Below are positions 22,551 to 34,680 of a DNA stretch of 64,000 nt, in pieces. The stretch is from assembly GCA_013398615.1 (NCBI GenBank), contig VZSR01003807.1, forward strand, positions 14,279,154 through 14,343,153. The letters are read 5' to 3'. Each line of letters opens with the position of its first letter. The stretch's first letter is position 1. The DNA is from Brachypodius melanocephalos. Taxonomy: Eukaryota; Chordata; Aves; Passeriformes; Pycnonotidae. The notes beneath the pieces were generated by a model, which was not told the origin of the DNA, did no database searches, and worked only from the letters and a program-made list of their open reading frames with translations. Made by a program: the position numbers and the translations under genes.

Positions 22551-25500
22551 GACATTTCCAATAATGTTTTGTTCAAAATACGTTAGAAGCACTGATGAAA
22601 TCCCCTTGAGATTTTACTTTTCAAGGAGCTCTCCAGGCCAACCCACAGTTATATCCTATATGATTATCATAAATCAAGCATCTACTTCAAAAAAATTCTC
22701 AGTTATATGGGAGCCCAAACAAATGAAAACACCAGTATACCTCACTTCTCAAATCCACTACCACTGAGGAAACAAGACAATTCTTTTTTAGGGCTCTGGA
22801 ATTCCAAATAAGTAAAAAGAGAGAAAAGCCCATAATAAAGAATTCAGTATAAGAGATGGAATCTTAACATGACTTTGTAGCACATGTATAGATATTTTAT
22901 GTTAATTTGTTTCTTCCTTTTCCTTTTTTACTGAATCTGCTCTGATGTTCAATGAACAAGAACAAGTTTTCATCAAGAAGGAACACTTAGAAAAAATGAA
23001 ACCTTCTTTTAACAAAAATTTTAAAAAGGGAAATTGTGCTGCAACTATAGCAGAACATGGGTATACATTGCACTTTAAAGAAGAGGAACTGTGTAGGTAT
23101 AAGGAGAAAACAAGATGAAATGCTGACAGAACTGACTAGAAAGAAATCTCTTTCAAAGGTGATGTATTCATTCTTCAGGGCAATGGATGTTAATCCTATT
23201 TTGAAGTGGTCTTGGCTCTTTCTTTTGACTGTGTCCTTGTTTTAGGTTAATGGTTCTCTTTTGCTCAAAGTACAACCTGTTTTCTTGCATTTAGTCTAAG
23301 TTTTCAACCAAACAACAAAAAACAGAGAAGACTTTCCATGTTGTGTTGCAGAGAATAGGAAAGAATTTTCCTGAGGTAGAATTGAACCGTAAAAAGGAAA
23401 CACACCCGAAAGTCAGATAGGACTGAAATGAGAAAAAAGAGGGAAGTAAAAAGTTAGAAACTGACCAAAGGAAAAAAAATATAGAGAAAGAAAGCATAGG
23501 TAGAGAAAACAATTTTTCAACTATGAGATATTTATATTTCTGCAAAAGAATTGAAGCAGCAGTAAAGAAAGAGGAAGAAAAAAATTTCATTAGTGACGTG
23601 AAAGAATCAAATTTTCAGGTCTTTGGCATACTGAAACTGGAGAATTTGAAACAATTAATATATTTTCTTCACCTACACCAAATTTTGAAACCTTGAAACC
23701 AGCTGAAAAGCATATGAAGATGTTTGGACAGGTCTGCAAATAATGCCTGAGAAGTCATATGAATTCAGACTGAGGGACTGGATTGCTTGTGAGGACATGT
23801 TTTACAGGAGGTGTTTTTTACAGATTTGGAAAAAGAAAAAGAATGATTGAGGAAAAAAAATAGTGAGCTTTAAAGGCCTTGGTAAAGAGGATCCTGTGTT
23901 TAGGAGAGAAGGAAGAACAAACTTTCGGAAATGTAAAAATTGGTGAGAGAAATCCCCACATGAAATGTGGGAGCTGTACAAGAGGAGCAGCTATCTGTAC
24001 CATGCTCTGTGCTGCTTCTGCTTAGAGCATGTCTGGAGAGGGGTTAGCGATGGTGAGGACTGGGATACACGGCTCAGGTGCCCCAAATGCTCATATCTCC
24101 TGACCAGTTGTGGTAGGAAAGGAGGAACTGTGGCATGAGGAAGGTTTTCAGGTCTGCTGTAGGAAGGCTGCAGGCAATTTTAGCTGTCACTGCTTTTTGT
24201 GTTCTGCCTGAAAACAGGCTTTGCAGGAGCACTGAGGTGAAAGAAGCCTTTTTGAACAGAAACACTGAGCTTTTGGGGAGAATAAAATAATGAGTGAGAT
24301 GAAGTAGGAGACAGGAAGAGCAGGCTGAATCACAGAGTACTTAGAGATATATGCCCACAGTTGTCCATACACCCACTGAGAGTGGCTTGGTAAAACTCCT
24401 ACTGCTGCTCACTACTTTTATAACCACCAATGATCAAATCTTCCCTGACTTTAAGTGTCTTTCCTTTACTGAATTCTAGGGGGTTTCTTTTGTTATGAAT
24501 CTCTCACTGGGAACTCTGTGAGGTACTTAATCTTTGATACTTCAGAATGGAGAATAAAACCGAAGAAAACAAGATTTTATTGCAATACAGAAGAGAAGAC
24601 ATAATTTTCATAAGGAATAATTTCAGACTCTGTGGAATAAGATGCAGAGAAAAAGCCATGAAGTAGGAGATAGAATAAAAGTAGAAAGGGTGTGAACCCA
24701 ATCTAGAATTAATCTAATTTTATACAGTTTTATGGTTTATGTCCATAGCAGTTACTTGAAAAAACTAGTTATATATTTATATCTAATTTATAGATTTATA
24801 TCTGTTTACTAACCATAAAATTAGAATACATAACTAGGAACAGAAAGACCTAAGGTTAAAGACTTTTCTGGTTGACTCGTGGTTTGTAACTGAAAATTGA
24901 TATCTGAAACCCAGGACTACAAACAATCTGTAAGTTATAGCAGCAAGAGCTAAGCAAGTCTAAGCAGAAAGAAATTGATGTATTAGCTAGTTGTGATGTG
25001 TAAGGTGTCTCTATTCTTAGTAGAGAGATTATTCTTATCAGTGAAATTCTGCCTATCTCACAGAAGAGTTGGCACTGTGTGTTGTCTCCTGAGGATGCTT
25101 GTCAAATACCAGCACTGCTGCTAAAACAGAAAGTTCTGGCTACTCCTGGTAGTATCCCCTAGAGGCAAAAAACTGTGACTTAAAGTAACCCTGATAAGAA
25201 AAGTGAAATAACTTTCTTAGTGAGTAGCATACTCAGAAACATGCAACTTTTTTTTTTTTTTTGCTTTGCTACTTCTACTGGTTTCTTAAAATGTGTATGT
25301 CTGCATGTGCATTGTTCCATAATGAGAATTTTTCTGCCAATATTTCCATGACTACTTAAATTTAACAACATACACTGTCATACCTCTGAAATTATAAAGA
25401 TGAACTGATTTTGAGCTCACTGCAGAGATTCCTCACAAATGGCTTTTCAGCACTCTGTGCATAAAAAGACTGATTTTGCACAGCTCAGTGGGGTTATTTG

Positions 25501-26031
25501 TACTTATTTAAACTGAAATATGCTACTGAATCAGAATATCAGAATAATGTAGAAAGCTAAAAAATGACCAAGGCTGTGGAGGACCAAGCATAATTTCTGA
25601 TATCTCATTGAGCTTTGTAATCAGGAAAGATACCATTTTTATTGCACCATGTCTATAGAAGTATCAGTCAGAGTTTTTCCTGCAGAGTATTGACTAAAAT
25701 ATACTTACCCAGTGAAACAAAATTTAGCTGCTGCATGTCATCTGATTGACTTTTACCACTTGAATTCTGATTCCTAAGGCTAAAATAGTAGACTAGAAAG
25801 TAGTCTAAGTAGTGAACAACTGTATCTTCTGAATCATTCTGATTTACCAGAACCAGGGACTTCTCCAAAGCCCTTTACATAATTTTGCTTTAAATTCCAT
25901 ACACCTGCAACATACTTGAAGCAAAGCACATGAGGAAATTATATATGACTCCTTTGATGTAAAAGCTCATTAACCATGTAAAAGAAAAGTGGTTAACTGT
26001 ATTTTTCAAATGGTATTTAAAATACTGAAAC
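22551..26031. other. Unique non-coding DNA
   Basis: No gene or confident repeat. A markedly purine-rich plus-strand stretch runs from about 23375 to 23600. The open frame on the opposite strand there (99 codons, rich in F, L and S) is a by-product of that composition. A T run lies at 25248-25262. Confidence 0.5.
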
Positions 26032-26078
26032 GTTGATACCTAAAGTATCAACTAAATGTTGATACCTGAAGTATCAAC
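26032..26078. repeat. Tandemly duplicated palindrome
   Basis: Two copies of a small hairpin in tandem with a 26-base period. Each is GTTGATAC, a 5-base spacer, then GTATCAAC (26032-26052 and 26058-26078). The spacers are CTAAA and CTGAA, so the copies differ by a single base between their outer arms. All four arms can pair with each other, and either two small hairpins or one longer fold is possible. Confidence 0.85.
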
Positions 26079-28710
26079 TACAGTAAGTAGTCCTGAAAAG
26101 AAAATCTAATGATACAAAATGTTGTTGTTACCATTTTTCTCACATGAATAGATATAGAAAAAATTCACCAAGTCTTTTGAAAAGCAAAAAGAACAATAGT
26201 GAAACCATAAGAGCAATTATCCACCTGTGGAATTTTAAACTTTTGTTTTGTGGCAAATTTATTTAGAAATCAGTGGTAGTGAACTTAGTGTTATTCAGTG
26301 TCCATTGGTCTGATTTTCTTGTCAGCTTTATGATTGATAAAGTGAATTGTTATTATATAATTAATTTTGATAACTCAAAGCTGTCGATCAAGACAAAGCA
26401 GTGTTAATTTTATTATTGATTATTTTCCCCTTACTTTATATAGTTCTTTCTGTTATGAATGTGTTTACTTTTCCTGTAAATTACACAAGCCAAAATGACC
26501 CGCACAAAATCAGTGATTTAGTCAATAATTGAATGTACAGAATTAAAGTCACATTCCAAGTTTGCTACATTCACTGGATGTTGTCATGAAAGGTATCCTG
26601 TACCGCCTTTTGACAGTGTAACTCACAGGATTCTGGTGAAATTACAGTAATCCAAAACCACAGAAAATCCTCCAACACAAAAAATAAATGGAAACTCCAG
26701 GTTTTACTGCCCTGTCATGGTTAAAAAATAATTTAACTAACCAACAAGAATATCTTCATTATACTGAAATCGTATCACTTCAGCCTAACTCTGATAGTAC
26801 ACTTCAGTTACACTAACTCAAAATAAAAGAATGGAGATAATTCTGATGGTTAGGGCAGAAGAACAGGATATCCTTTGTTTCTCCTTCTGACTCTCTCATG
26901 CTCTGATCCTGGTTACATTGCTTAATATTTCTACTATAGATTTTGAGTATGAGAACTGGAAAGGAGAACTATTAATGAACTCAGTTTGCTGGAGTTTGAG
27001 TGGGAGAAGTATAATGCATGTTGTCTGCGTATAACTTTATGGCTGTGCAAATCCAATACAAATATCCCAGTGTATACCAATGTGCTATTCAGAAAGCATA
27101 TATTAAATGTTTTTAGAGAAAGGAATGGATATGGAACCATGTCTGGCTATTGATTTTCTTTCTAATTGCTTGCTAGCAAATTATACAATTTTTTCCCCCT
27201 AATTTAGTCTCTATTATGATGACTGTAACTGTATTTTACATTATTGTGGCATTCTAGAATTTCGAATTATCCATTTATAAAAAGAAGAAAAAAAAAGCGG
27301 GAAGATTATCTTTGGTACAAAGAATTCACAAGCTAAATCAAGGGGATAAAAAAGGCAAATAATGAATATTTGGAAATAATGAGAAAACAGTGACTAGCTA
27401 GCTGTTAGGTGGATACATGATTTATACAAATATCTCGGACACTTCTTGCTCAGGTTTCATAATGGGTGCTAGAAGAGAGAATCTACAGATGTCAGTGGTT
27501 GTCTCCTGCTAGTTACAGATAAGCATTTCCTTGCTAATACTGTAATGAAATTAAGAAACACTTGCAGTCATTGTCCCCACAATTTTGCCAATTCACTTTG
27601 GACAAAATGAGTAAATGTGTCTTTGTTGAATTATTCATTATATACATTCCAGGCATTATTCTTCCCACAAGGCCATCAGCCAGTGAGAAGTCATCATGGA
27701 CTCTGCCACATCAATAATTTCTGCTTTTATTAGTTTTCATAAAAATAGCTGGTTAATTCTGATCATAATTATTTCACATTTTTGGGATTCTGAAGGATAC
27801 TTTGATCCTAGAAATATTTTTTTCATTTTCTTCCTTTCAAATTTTCCTGCTGTTCCAAACTTGGTCTGTAAGGTAAAATCAAAAATCCATCAAATGTTAA
27901 TATTAAAAAGAATGATGCGAGTTAGTTCTTTAAGAAAGGAGTCTTTTTTTGTTTTGCTACTCTTCCCTGGATATAGTATTCATTATCACTTTGTAGCGTT
28001 TCACTAGACGAAACCAAAACCAGGTTTTTTACCATGTAGTTGTTTGACTATGTGGATGGATGGATTGAACTTCAAAGCCGGGTTATAGTCTCTCTTCTGC
28101 TTGGTATGAATCCAATTTCAGTCAGAAAAGATAAGCAGTGGAGTCATCTGGTGCCTTGTCACTCCCATGTCTGTTGCAGATGCCCCAATAATCTGTTACT
28201 TGGTGAGGAAAATGCAAGAGCTGTATTCAAGAGAAATGGTCTTTTTGTTTTGTAGGTAAATGATACCTGGAAGTATGGGAATGCCTTGAACAACATGAAA
28301 CTGCCTTGTGTGCAAGAAAAAAGTATTAAAAGAAGAATAAAGTGCAGGAAATATTTGCAATTCTGAAACTAATGAATATGCAAAATATTTAAAACATCAT
28401 ATTGTTCAGAAGCGAGAACCCTGTTCTTTCATTATCAAATTTTTACTCTCTTGACAGCTGCAGGAGTCAAGGTTGACAACACAGAGATGGTGTAGCTCTT
28501 CAAAATGCATCTTACATGGTTCCACCTGGAGCATCCTCCTCTCAGTAACATCTGCTGTACTCCCAGATGGATCCTGATGAGTAATGTGTGCATCCAGCAA
28601 GGAGACCATGAAGCACTGGTGACTACCAGCATCCATGCAGGCTCAGACACTGAAAATTACTTCACAAGAGGGTGTGTGACTATTTCTTGCTATGTCTTGT
28701 TTCTAAATTT
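26079..28710. other. Unique non-coding DNA
   Basis: No gene supported. 26331-26420 carries PBX/HOX- and Onecut-like words (TGATTGAT at 26331, ATTGAT at 26415) in a strongly AT-rich context. A 103-codon frame at 27696-28007 has no recognisable content. Confidence 0.45.
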
Positions 28711-28826
28711 AAAAAAAAAAAAACCAAAAAAAAACAAAAAAACACCCCCAAACCCAAAAAAACCCCAAACACCAAAAAAACACCCAAACAAAACAAAAAC
28801 CCCAACCAATTAAACAAAAAACCCTC
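28711..28826 (+). repeat. A/C-rich low-complexity tract
   Basis: A 13-base A run is followed by about 100 bases made almost entirely of A and C (AAAAC, ACCCC, CCAAAC words), with G absent and T nearly so until the right edge. It has no fixed repeat unit, so it is low-complexity rather than a clean microsatellite. The lysine/proline/asparagine-rich frames across it are compositional artefacts. Confidence 0.9.
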
Positions 28827-31454
28827 AAGCCCGCAAGACCAGAATGAGACAGAAAATGGGAAAAAGATCTTGCAGATTTTTTTTAACAAAACCTTACTTA
28901 ATGTAACTTTACTTACTCCTTATTTGTGTAAAGCAGCAAATTATGTACTGAAATTTGAAGAGCTGGGTTTTGAGAGCAGAAGAGTTTGTGGAAAGAATGA
29001 TAAGAAAGGTGAATTTGTCTTTTCTCTCTGAGTGGAAGAAAAGATGGAGAGTTCCAGCAGATACTAATTACTGTCTCAGAAAAACAAAGTGGGAGCCATT
29101 AACTCCCTGAAATCCCTCTCTGCTTTCAGGAGAAAAGTGTGCCATGCTCAGCTGAGACCTGTCCATTTCTCATCTGTACAAATATTGAAGCAGCAGAAAA
29201 TGGCATTTTCTCTCCTTTTAGGGGAGTTTAGGCAGAGAAAAACCATGGCAGAATTAATCTCCCCCAGTTTTAACCAACTAATGGTTATCTAGACTAAGCT
29301 CTTTTTAGAGACCTTTTTTTATTCTCGGTGATGAATGGAGAAGGGATGCTTTGCCTCAATACGGAGCTGTCATTACCCATAGAGAGCAACTATACAATGA
29401 ATTTGATTTTCAGTGATTCACCATCACATCACTTTGATTGTCTTTCTGTCTTTCGTGTAGATTTTTAAATTTTTGCTTTGTTGTTATGCATATTCTAAAA
29501 GGTACAAATGGTAGGATTAGGAAAAATACATAGCAATTCAAAAAGTGCACTAAAATAAAAAAATATTAGTTTAATCAAGCAATCTCAATGATATTCATTG
29601 TGTAGGACTCTCCTTCAAATCAATGAAAATGTATGTTCCCTGGAAACATATAACCCTGGAAAAATCTATGAGGTCTAATTATAGGCAGCTTAATTGCTTC
29701 TAGTAAAAGCATTTGAAAAAAAAATCACAGCTTTTCGTATGACTGCAGGAATTAATTGAAAAATTCCATTACAATTTGTTAAAACAGAAAGGAAAGCTTT
29801 CAGTATTTCTTGTATTGGGAGGCATTTGTAATTAGTGGCACGTTTTGTTTCATGAACATAAAGTTTTCATAGCACTTTTCAGATACATTCCTCTCTCTAA
29901 AAATAAAATATAGCTTTTCCTGAGTGAATTATAACATGAAATATGTGTGCAATGTTGTATTCATCACCACACTTTTATGTACTATGCATTATGTACTATT
30001 CACTAATGATTTTTTTAAAGATTTATAGAACTATTCTCTTGTGAAAAGTGCATAATTTTCAAAGCTGTATTTTTCAGGACCACATGAAGCTTACCTGTTG
30101 CTTGTATGGATACAACTAATAATGATATTTTCAGTAATAATGATGCTGCTGCTGATATTAATAATAATATGTGAGAACGACAACTTCCTGAAAACTCATC
30201 AGTTTTAACTTGATAAATTATACATCTTAATAGATCGTGTTACTTTATATAGAAACCTTGTTCTTCTTGTGTATTGAGGCCGTCAAATCACTAGGGTAAT
30301 ACATGATTTTCTCAAACATTAATTGCTGTAGCTAAAGTAGACCCAGAACTTTGACCATGTAAAGGTTTTCTGTTAGTCAACAAAAAATATGTTATTGTTG
30401 AAGTACAAATACAAGATATTTCATAAAAGATTAATACTGTTTTTTATGAAAAAGCACTGTTATGGGTTATTAATTAAAGGATTAAGACCTCACTCCTCTT
30501 TCCTCCCCTGCCCTCTTCCCTATAAAGGAAAAAATGTTTTGTCAGCAAGAAAGAAATAGGCCAAAAGGGAGAGACTAACATAGGAGAAACAAATATTCAT
30601 GCAGGATTTTGTTTTCTACATTGCTGAAGGATAGAAGTAATATTTAAGTTTGAAAAATTTACTTGATTCCTTTATTCTATATAATTCTATATGCCATGCT
30701 AAATAGAATGTAAAATCTATTAATTTTTAAGAACCAAGATGTATCTGTAAGAGTTCTGAATACCTGTTTACACTATTAGTTATCTCAATATTCACAGGAA
30801 CATCCCCAAGATAATTTTTCACTTTGTAAGTGGTTTTGAGTTTACTAATTCTGTTTAAAAGGTTTTAGAAGATCTCTGTTGTTAAGTAAATCAAATCAAT
30901 TTGATCAAAAAGTTATTTTTGTGAGATGCTCTGTAAATCAGGCAGGTGATAGATGTAGTTAGACTTTGGCTACACTTGTGAGACTGTTGGCAAAATGCAC
31001 ACAGCTATATGATGACACTCACAGCTCAGAGGTCCACATTCAGTTTAGTGCTGCTTCTTAGAGTCAATAGAAGAAAAAAATCTTGAAAGCAACCCACAAC
31101 ATCTTAAGAAAGTTATTCAGAACTGACTAAAGGAGTTGTGCATTTAAAACACCTTCTCTCTTGCCAACAATCAAGGCAACATGAAGTTAATAAATATCTG
31201 CACTGAAGATGTTGAAATTGGAACATGATTAATTGTACTATGCTTCACATTATATTCTTGTAAGGGAAGGAGAACAACTCAGCCCAAGCTGAAGAACTGC
31301 TAAGGTGTGATAAGTGGGTAGAGAAAAAGGAATACAGAAGTTACTGAGTTGTGCTGTAAGTGCAATTATTAATAGTTTTATGTTAAATTTGATTTATTGA
31401 TGTTCTGTATATATTTATCATTGAAAAACTTTTTCATCAAGGCATTTTCCCTAC
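28827..31454. other. Unique non-coding DNA
   Basis: No gene supported. The stretch at about 29560-29780 is rich in TAATTA/TTAATTG-type words and might be a conserved non-coding element. A short AAT/ATA-rich run lies at 30118-30171. Confidence 0.45.
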
Positions 31455-31735
31455 TGACTGTATGATGGGCAAATAGATGTTCATTACATTTGCAAAAGAC
31501 ATCAAGCTGGGAGAAAGGCGCTACCAAGACACTGATGGAATTCAAAGTCACCTTAGCAAATTCAAAAGTGGGCTGAAAAAACCTAGGATATTCGGAAAAC
31601 ACAAATGTGAAGTTCTACACTTAGATAACAAAGCATACAACGTGAACTGGGGAACAAGCTGGGAAGCTTCTCTTCATAACTAGAGCTGTTGGTGAACTAG
31701 AGAAATAGAAGCTTAACATGAATCTAAAAAGGTGA
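31455..31735 (+). mobile_element. Ancient CR1 LINE reverse-transcriptase fragment
   Basis: A frame open from 31477 to 31683 reads FITFAKDIKLG and then KHKCEVLHLDNKAYNVNWG, matching the RT catalytic region of CR1 ORF2 (family pattern F/YADDTKLG followed by KCxVLHLG). The first catalytic Asp is Lys, so the enzyme could not work. Spacing between the two motifs fits the family. The upstream and downstream ORF2 parts and the 3' end are not recognisable, so this is an old eroded fragment. It is more diverged than the CR1 copies at 14.9-16.6 kb. Confidence 0.82.
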
Positions 31736-32727
31736 TAGATACCCTTTCACTACAAACACAATTCTGTAACACTTCCAAAACCCCCTTTATTTTATTTTGG
31801 GAAATAACCTCTCTACTCCTTTGGGATGGTTTTATCTAGGGTAGCATGCAGTCTGGAACAGTTCTGGAAAGCCTTTCCAGGAAGGGCAAAGACTGACTGA
31901 AGACAGTGAGGGAGAGATAAAAAGATCACCATCTGGAAAATAAGGTCTGTGAAGGCAGACTGAATGGACTCCATGTTTAGGCACTTATTTCTGTAAGTTC
32001 TCCTCTCTCCCTTGAGTTCTTAGGACACCTGCTAAAGGCATAAAGATTGGTTTTCTGTGTTCCAGAGACATTCCCTCTTTTAGTAACAAACTTCCTTCCT
32101 ACGGAAGTTTCCTATTGAAACAACATTTACTTGTGCTTTTTCTGCAATTTGCAGATTATTTTTGAACAAAATATCTAGCAAATAACATAAATTGGGGGTC
32201 AAGGTCTTGATAAATTCCATTTGATAGATAAACTGTCAAACCTCAAAATTTTGAGCTTACTCATAAACCCCATTATTTTCTCTTTAGAGGTGAAAAGGAT
32301 GTCTCCCTATGGCCATCATGTTGCTGTGATTTGAAGACTGGAAAATAAAAATCAACACGAACCATAGCTGGAAGTCTTAGAAAACTGACAGAAAAATGAT
32401 GAGGTGATGAAGCATGTAAGCATGTGCCAATATTCACTCCATGGGTCCAGCTACCACCTCTATTTGCTTTTATGATGAAAAATATTTCAGTTTGCAAAAT
32501 ATCACATGGTCATAATCAGATGCCCTAAGTCACATTCCCTGCTGTTAGTGAACAGCTGGGTGCTAACAGAAAAACAGAATGAGCAGTAGCAGTTGTTTCA
32601 TTTTTACTCCACCTTATAAAATTGAAGTACTTCAGAGAATTTAGAAACAGAGGTAGTCAATATGATTCTGATTTAGAAAATGCACCATAGAATGCATAAT
32701 ACTTTTGGTGAAAACTATTGTAAAAAC
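31736..32727. other. Unique non-coding DNA
   Basis: No gene or repeat recognised beyond the end of the CR1 fragment, whose right edge may run a little further than annotated. Confidence 0.45.
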
Positions 32728-32792
32728 TCTTTTTTGTTGTTTGTTTAGTGGTTTTGTTTTGGTTTGGTTTTGGTTTGGTTTAATTTAGTTTG
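32728..32792 (-). repeat. T/G-rich low-complexity tract
   Basis: Runs of GGTTT and TTTG words with almost no C and few A. It is the reverse-complement type of the A/C tracts elsewhere in the window, so the A/C strand here is the minus strand. Confidence 0.85.
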
Positions 32793-33117
32793 ACTGGATC
32801 TAGACTGCAGGGGATAGATAATGGCATGGTTATTCATGTTTAAACAAGGACTTTTTTTCCTTAAATTATTTTATTTTTTCATGAGTTGCAAGATTTTTTA
32901 TTAAGAGAAGAATTTTCAAAAAGCCAAAAAGAATAATTGGATTACATAATTTAAGAAATATTTTATTAGAAATCAGAAGGCAATATTACATTATGCTGCT
33001 ATAATTGTATTTATAGCTGTTGAAATTATGAAGAGCTTAAAGTGAAAACCATTAAGATAACAGCAACTAGTTTAGTCCAAATGGAAATGGATACAGGGAA
33101 TTTTGACTGGAATTTTG
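32793..33117. other. AT-rich non-coding DNA
   Basis: Very AT-rich with no feature recognised. Confidence 0.5.
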
Positions 33118-33151
33118 ATTGGAAGACAAGCTGGACAGTTTGTCTTCCAAT
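33118..33151. repeat. Perfect 12-bp hairpin
   Basis: ATTGGAAGACAA (33118-33129) is perfectly complementary to 33140-33151 across a 10-base loop. It is too short for a typical microRNA precursor, and no transposon ends are seen around it. Confidence 0.85.
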
Positions 33152-34044
33152 AAACCAAACCACCTATTTTCCTCCCAGTTCTCCAGGTAATATGAAGAAA
33201 TTAAAGTCCAGAACATTAAAGTTTTGGTCTCTGGAACTTTTCTTTGGAAATGTAGCCCAGTGAGTATATGGTAAAAATCTCTCTTTATGTCTGCCTCATT
33301 TTGTTGGAGAATCTTGAATGGCTTTAAAGAGCATTCCACAGCTTGAAAAGTCCTTTTCACCTATTCTCTTGGCTTTATAATTACTATCTCTCCCATTCCT
33401 ATATGACAGGGCTCTGAACAATACTGCTATCACTGAAGCAAATAAGAAATTCTGAGGTCTGGTGGCAGCTTTCATTAAGTTCAGTTACTTTTATTAAATT
33501 CAGTTCTGTGTCACTGGTGCTGGTGTGTGTCTTTTTGCAGTTAATAATCTTGAGTGGTAAAGTTATAGTTTCTTCTCTGATAAATACGAACAAGAAAGCC
33601 ATAGCATCTCACCACGGGAAGCCTTTCTAGACTGGTGGGCACAGTTGTTTCCTCAGAAAATCACCTTTAGATACCCAGCTGTATCTGGTTGGTGCTAGAA
33701 AAGGGATTTCTAGGTGTGTCTTTCTCACAGCCCAGTAACTACACGAACTAACACAGTCATACAAGTGACCCTTGGGTCAGGAGCAGATCTCTGAAGACTT
33801 TCCTGGTAAAGAATGAAATGAAGTGAAACACTAGCAGGACATGACCCTAGACAACAGGGATGTTTCCTTCTGCTTTCACCCCCTTCACCTATTACATACT
33901 GAGTATGTTTTGTCCTTTCACTCCTCTTTCATCCAACAAATCCAGATATTCGCTTAGTTTTGTATTTCCAGGAAAAAAAAAAAAGACTTGACACCAACAA
34001 CTTGCTTCAATTTTTAAGCAACTTGCTTTCTACAGCACAGCAGT
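33152..34044. other. Unique non-coding DNA
   Basis: No gene or repeat recognised. An 11- to 12-base A run lies near 33973. Confidence 0.45.
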
Positions 34045-34373
34045 TACTTGGAAAGATGAATGGCATCGCTCTGAATGTCCTCTCCTCCTTCCCCCAGCTT
34101 TATGTGCTGATGGCACATGGTGTGGGACATCCCTTGGGTCAGCTGGGGTCAGCTGTCCTGGCTGTGTCCTCTCCCAGCTCCTTGTGCAGCCCCAGACTGT
34201 TTGCTGGCAGGGGTGGGATGAGAAGCAGAAAAGCCCTTCATGTCGTAAGCACTGCTCAGCAATAACGAAAATATCCTTGTGTTATCAACCTGTTTTCAGC
34301 ACAAAAATTCAAACACAGCTTCATACCAGCTACTATGAAGAGAATTAACTCTATCCTAGCCACAATCAGCAAA
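34045..34373 (+). mobile_element. Probable ERV/LTR-derived interspersed repeat
   Basis: This segment matches, from memory, a high-copy avian repeat of the endogenous-retrovirus class. Recognisable pieces are GCATCGCTCTGAATGTCCTC, CAGCTTTATGTGCTGATGGC, CTTGGGTCAGCTGGGGTCAG, AAGCACTGCTCAGCAATAAC and the closing ATACCAGCTACTATGAAG with AATTAACTCTATCCTAGCCA. It is GC-richer than its surroundings and ends near 34373. No retroviral coding sequence is adjacent. I cannot say which part of the parent element it is, and the left border may lie up to 30 bases upstream. The 101-codon frame over it is not a gene. Confidence 0.6.
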
Positions 34374-34577
34374 GAAAAGTGAAAGAATAATCATAATATC
34401 ACCCGTCTTTAGACATTTTTAAAAATTTCCTCCTAAAACAAAAGACATTGAGACTATTTTATGAAAGTAAAAGAAGTCAAATTAACCTAATCACAAAACA
34501 CTTCATGCTACCATTTTCATTAATTTAGGCACATGATATTTGTTATTTTAAGGCATTTTTATTTTAATGTGGCACAT
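34374..34577. other. Unique non-coding DNA
   Basis: Short AT-rich stretch with nothing recognised. Confidence 0.5.
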
Positions 34578-34680
34578 CACCCTTAGAGTTGACACTCTAG
34601 GGAAAAAAAAAAAAAAAGCTCTAATGTTCTAGTCTTTAAAAACCAAGATGTTGAATGCTTAACATTCATTGGTTTTAAAG
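34578..34680. repeat. Hairpin, A-run and long bulged hairpin in series
   Basis: A small inverted repeat (TAGAGT/ACTCTA with flanking CCC/GGG) is followed by a 15-base A run at 34603-34617. After that comes a 47-base fold: 34634-34646 (CTTTAAAAACCAA) pairs with 34669-34680 with one bulged A, and inside it 34652-34657 (TGAATG) pairs with 34663-34668 around a 5-base loop. The only asymmetry is a 5-base bulge on the left side. No promoter or conserved RNA motif is seen. Confidence 0.75.

Noticed and set aside
28505..29031. Lysine/proline-rich open frames of 102 and 119 codons over the A/C tract
   Set aside because: They arise from the low-complexity A/C run, which encodes Lys, Pro, Asn, Thr and Gln in any frame and lacks stops. 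No conserved motif.
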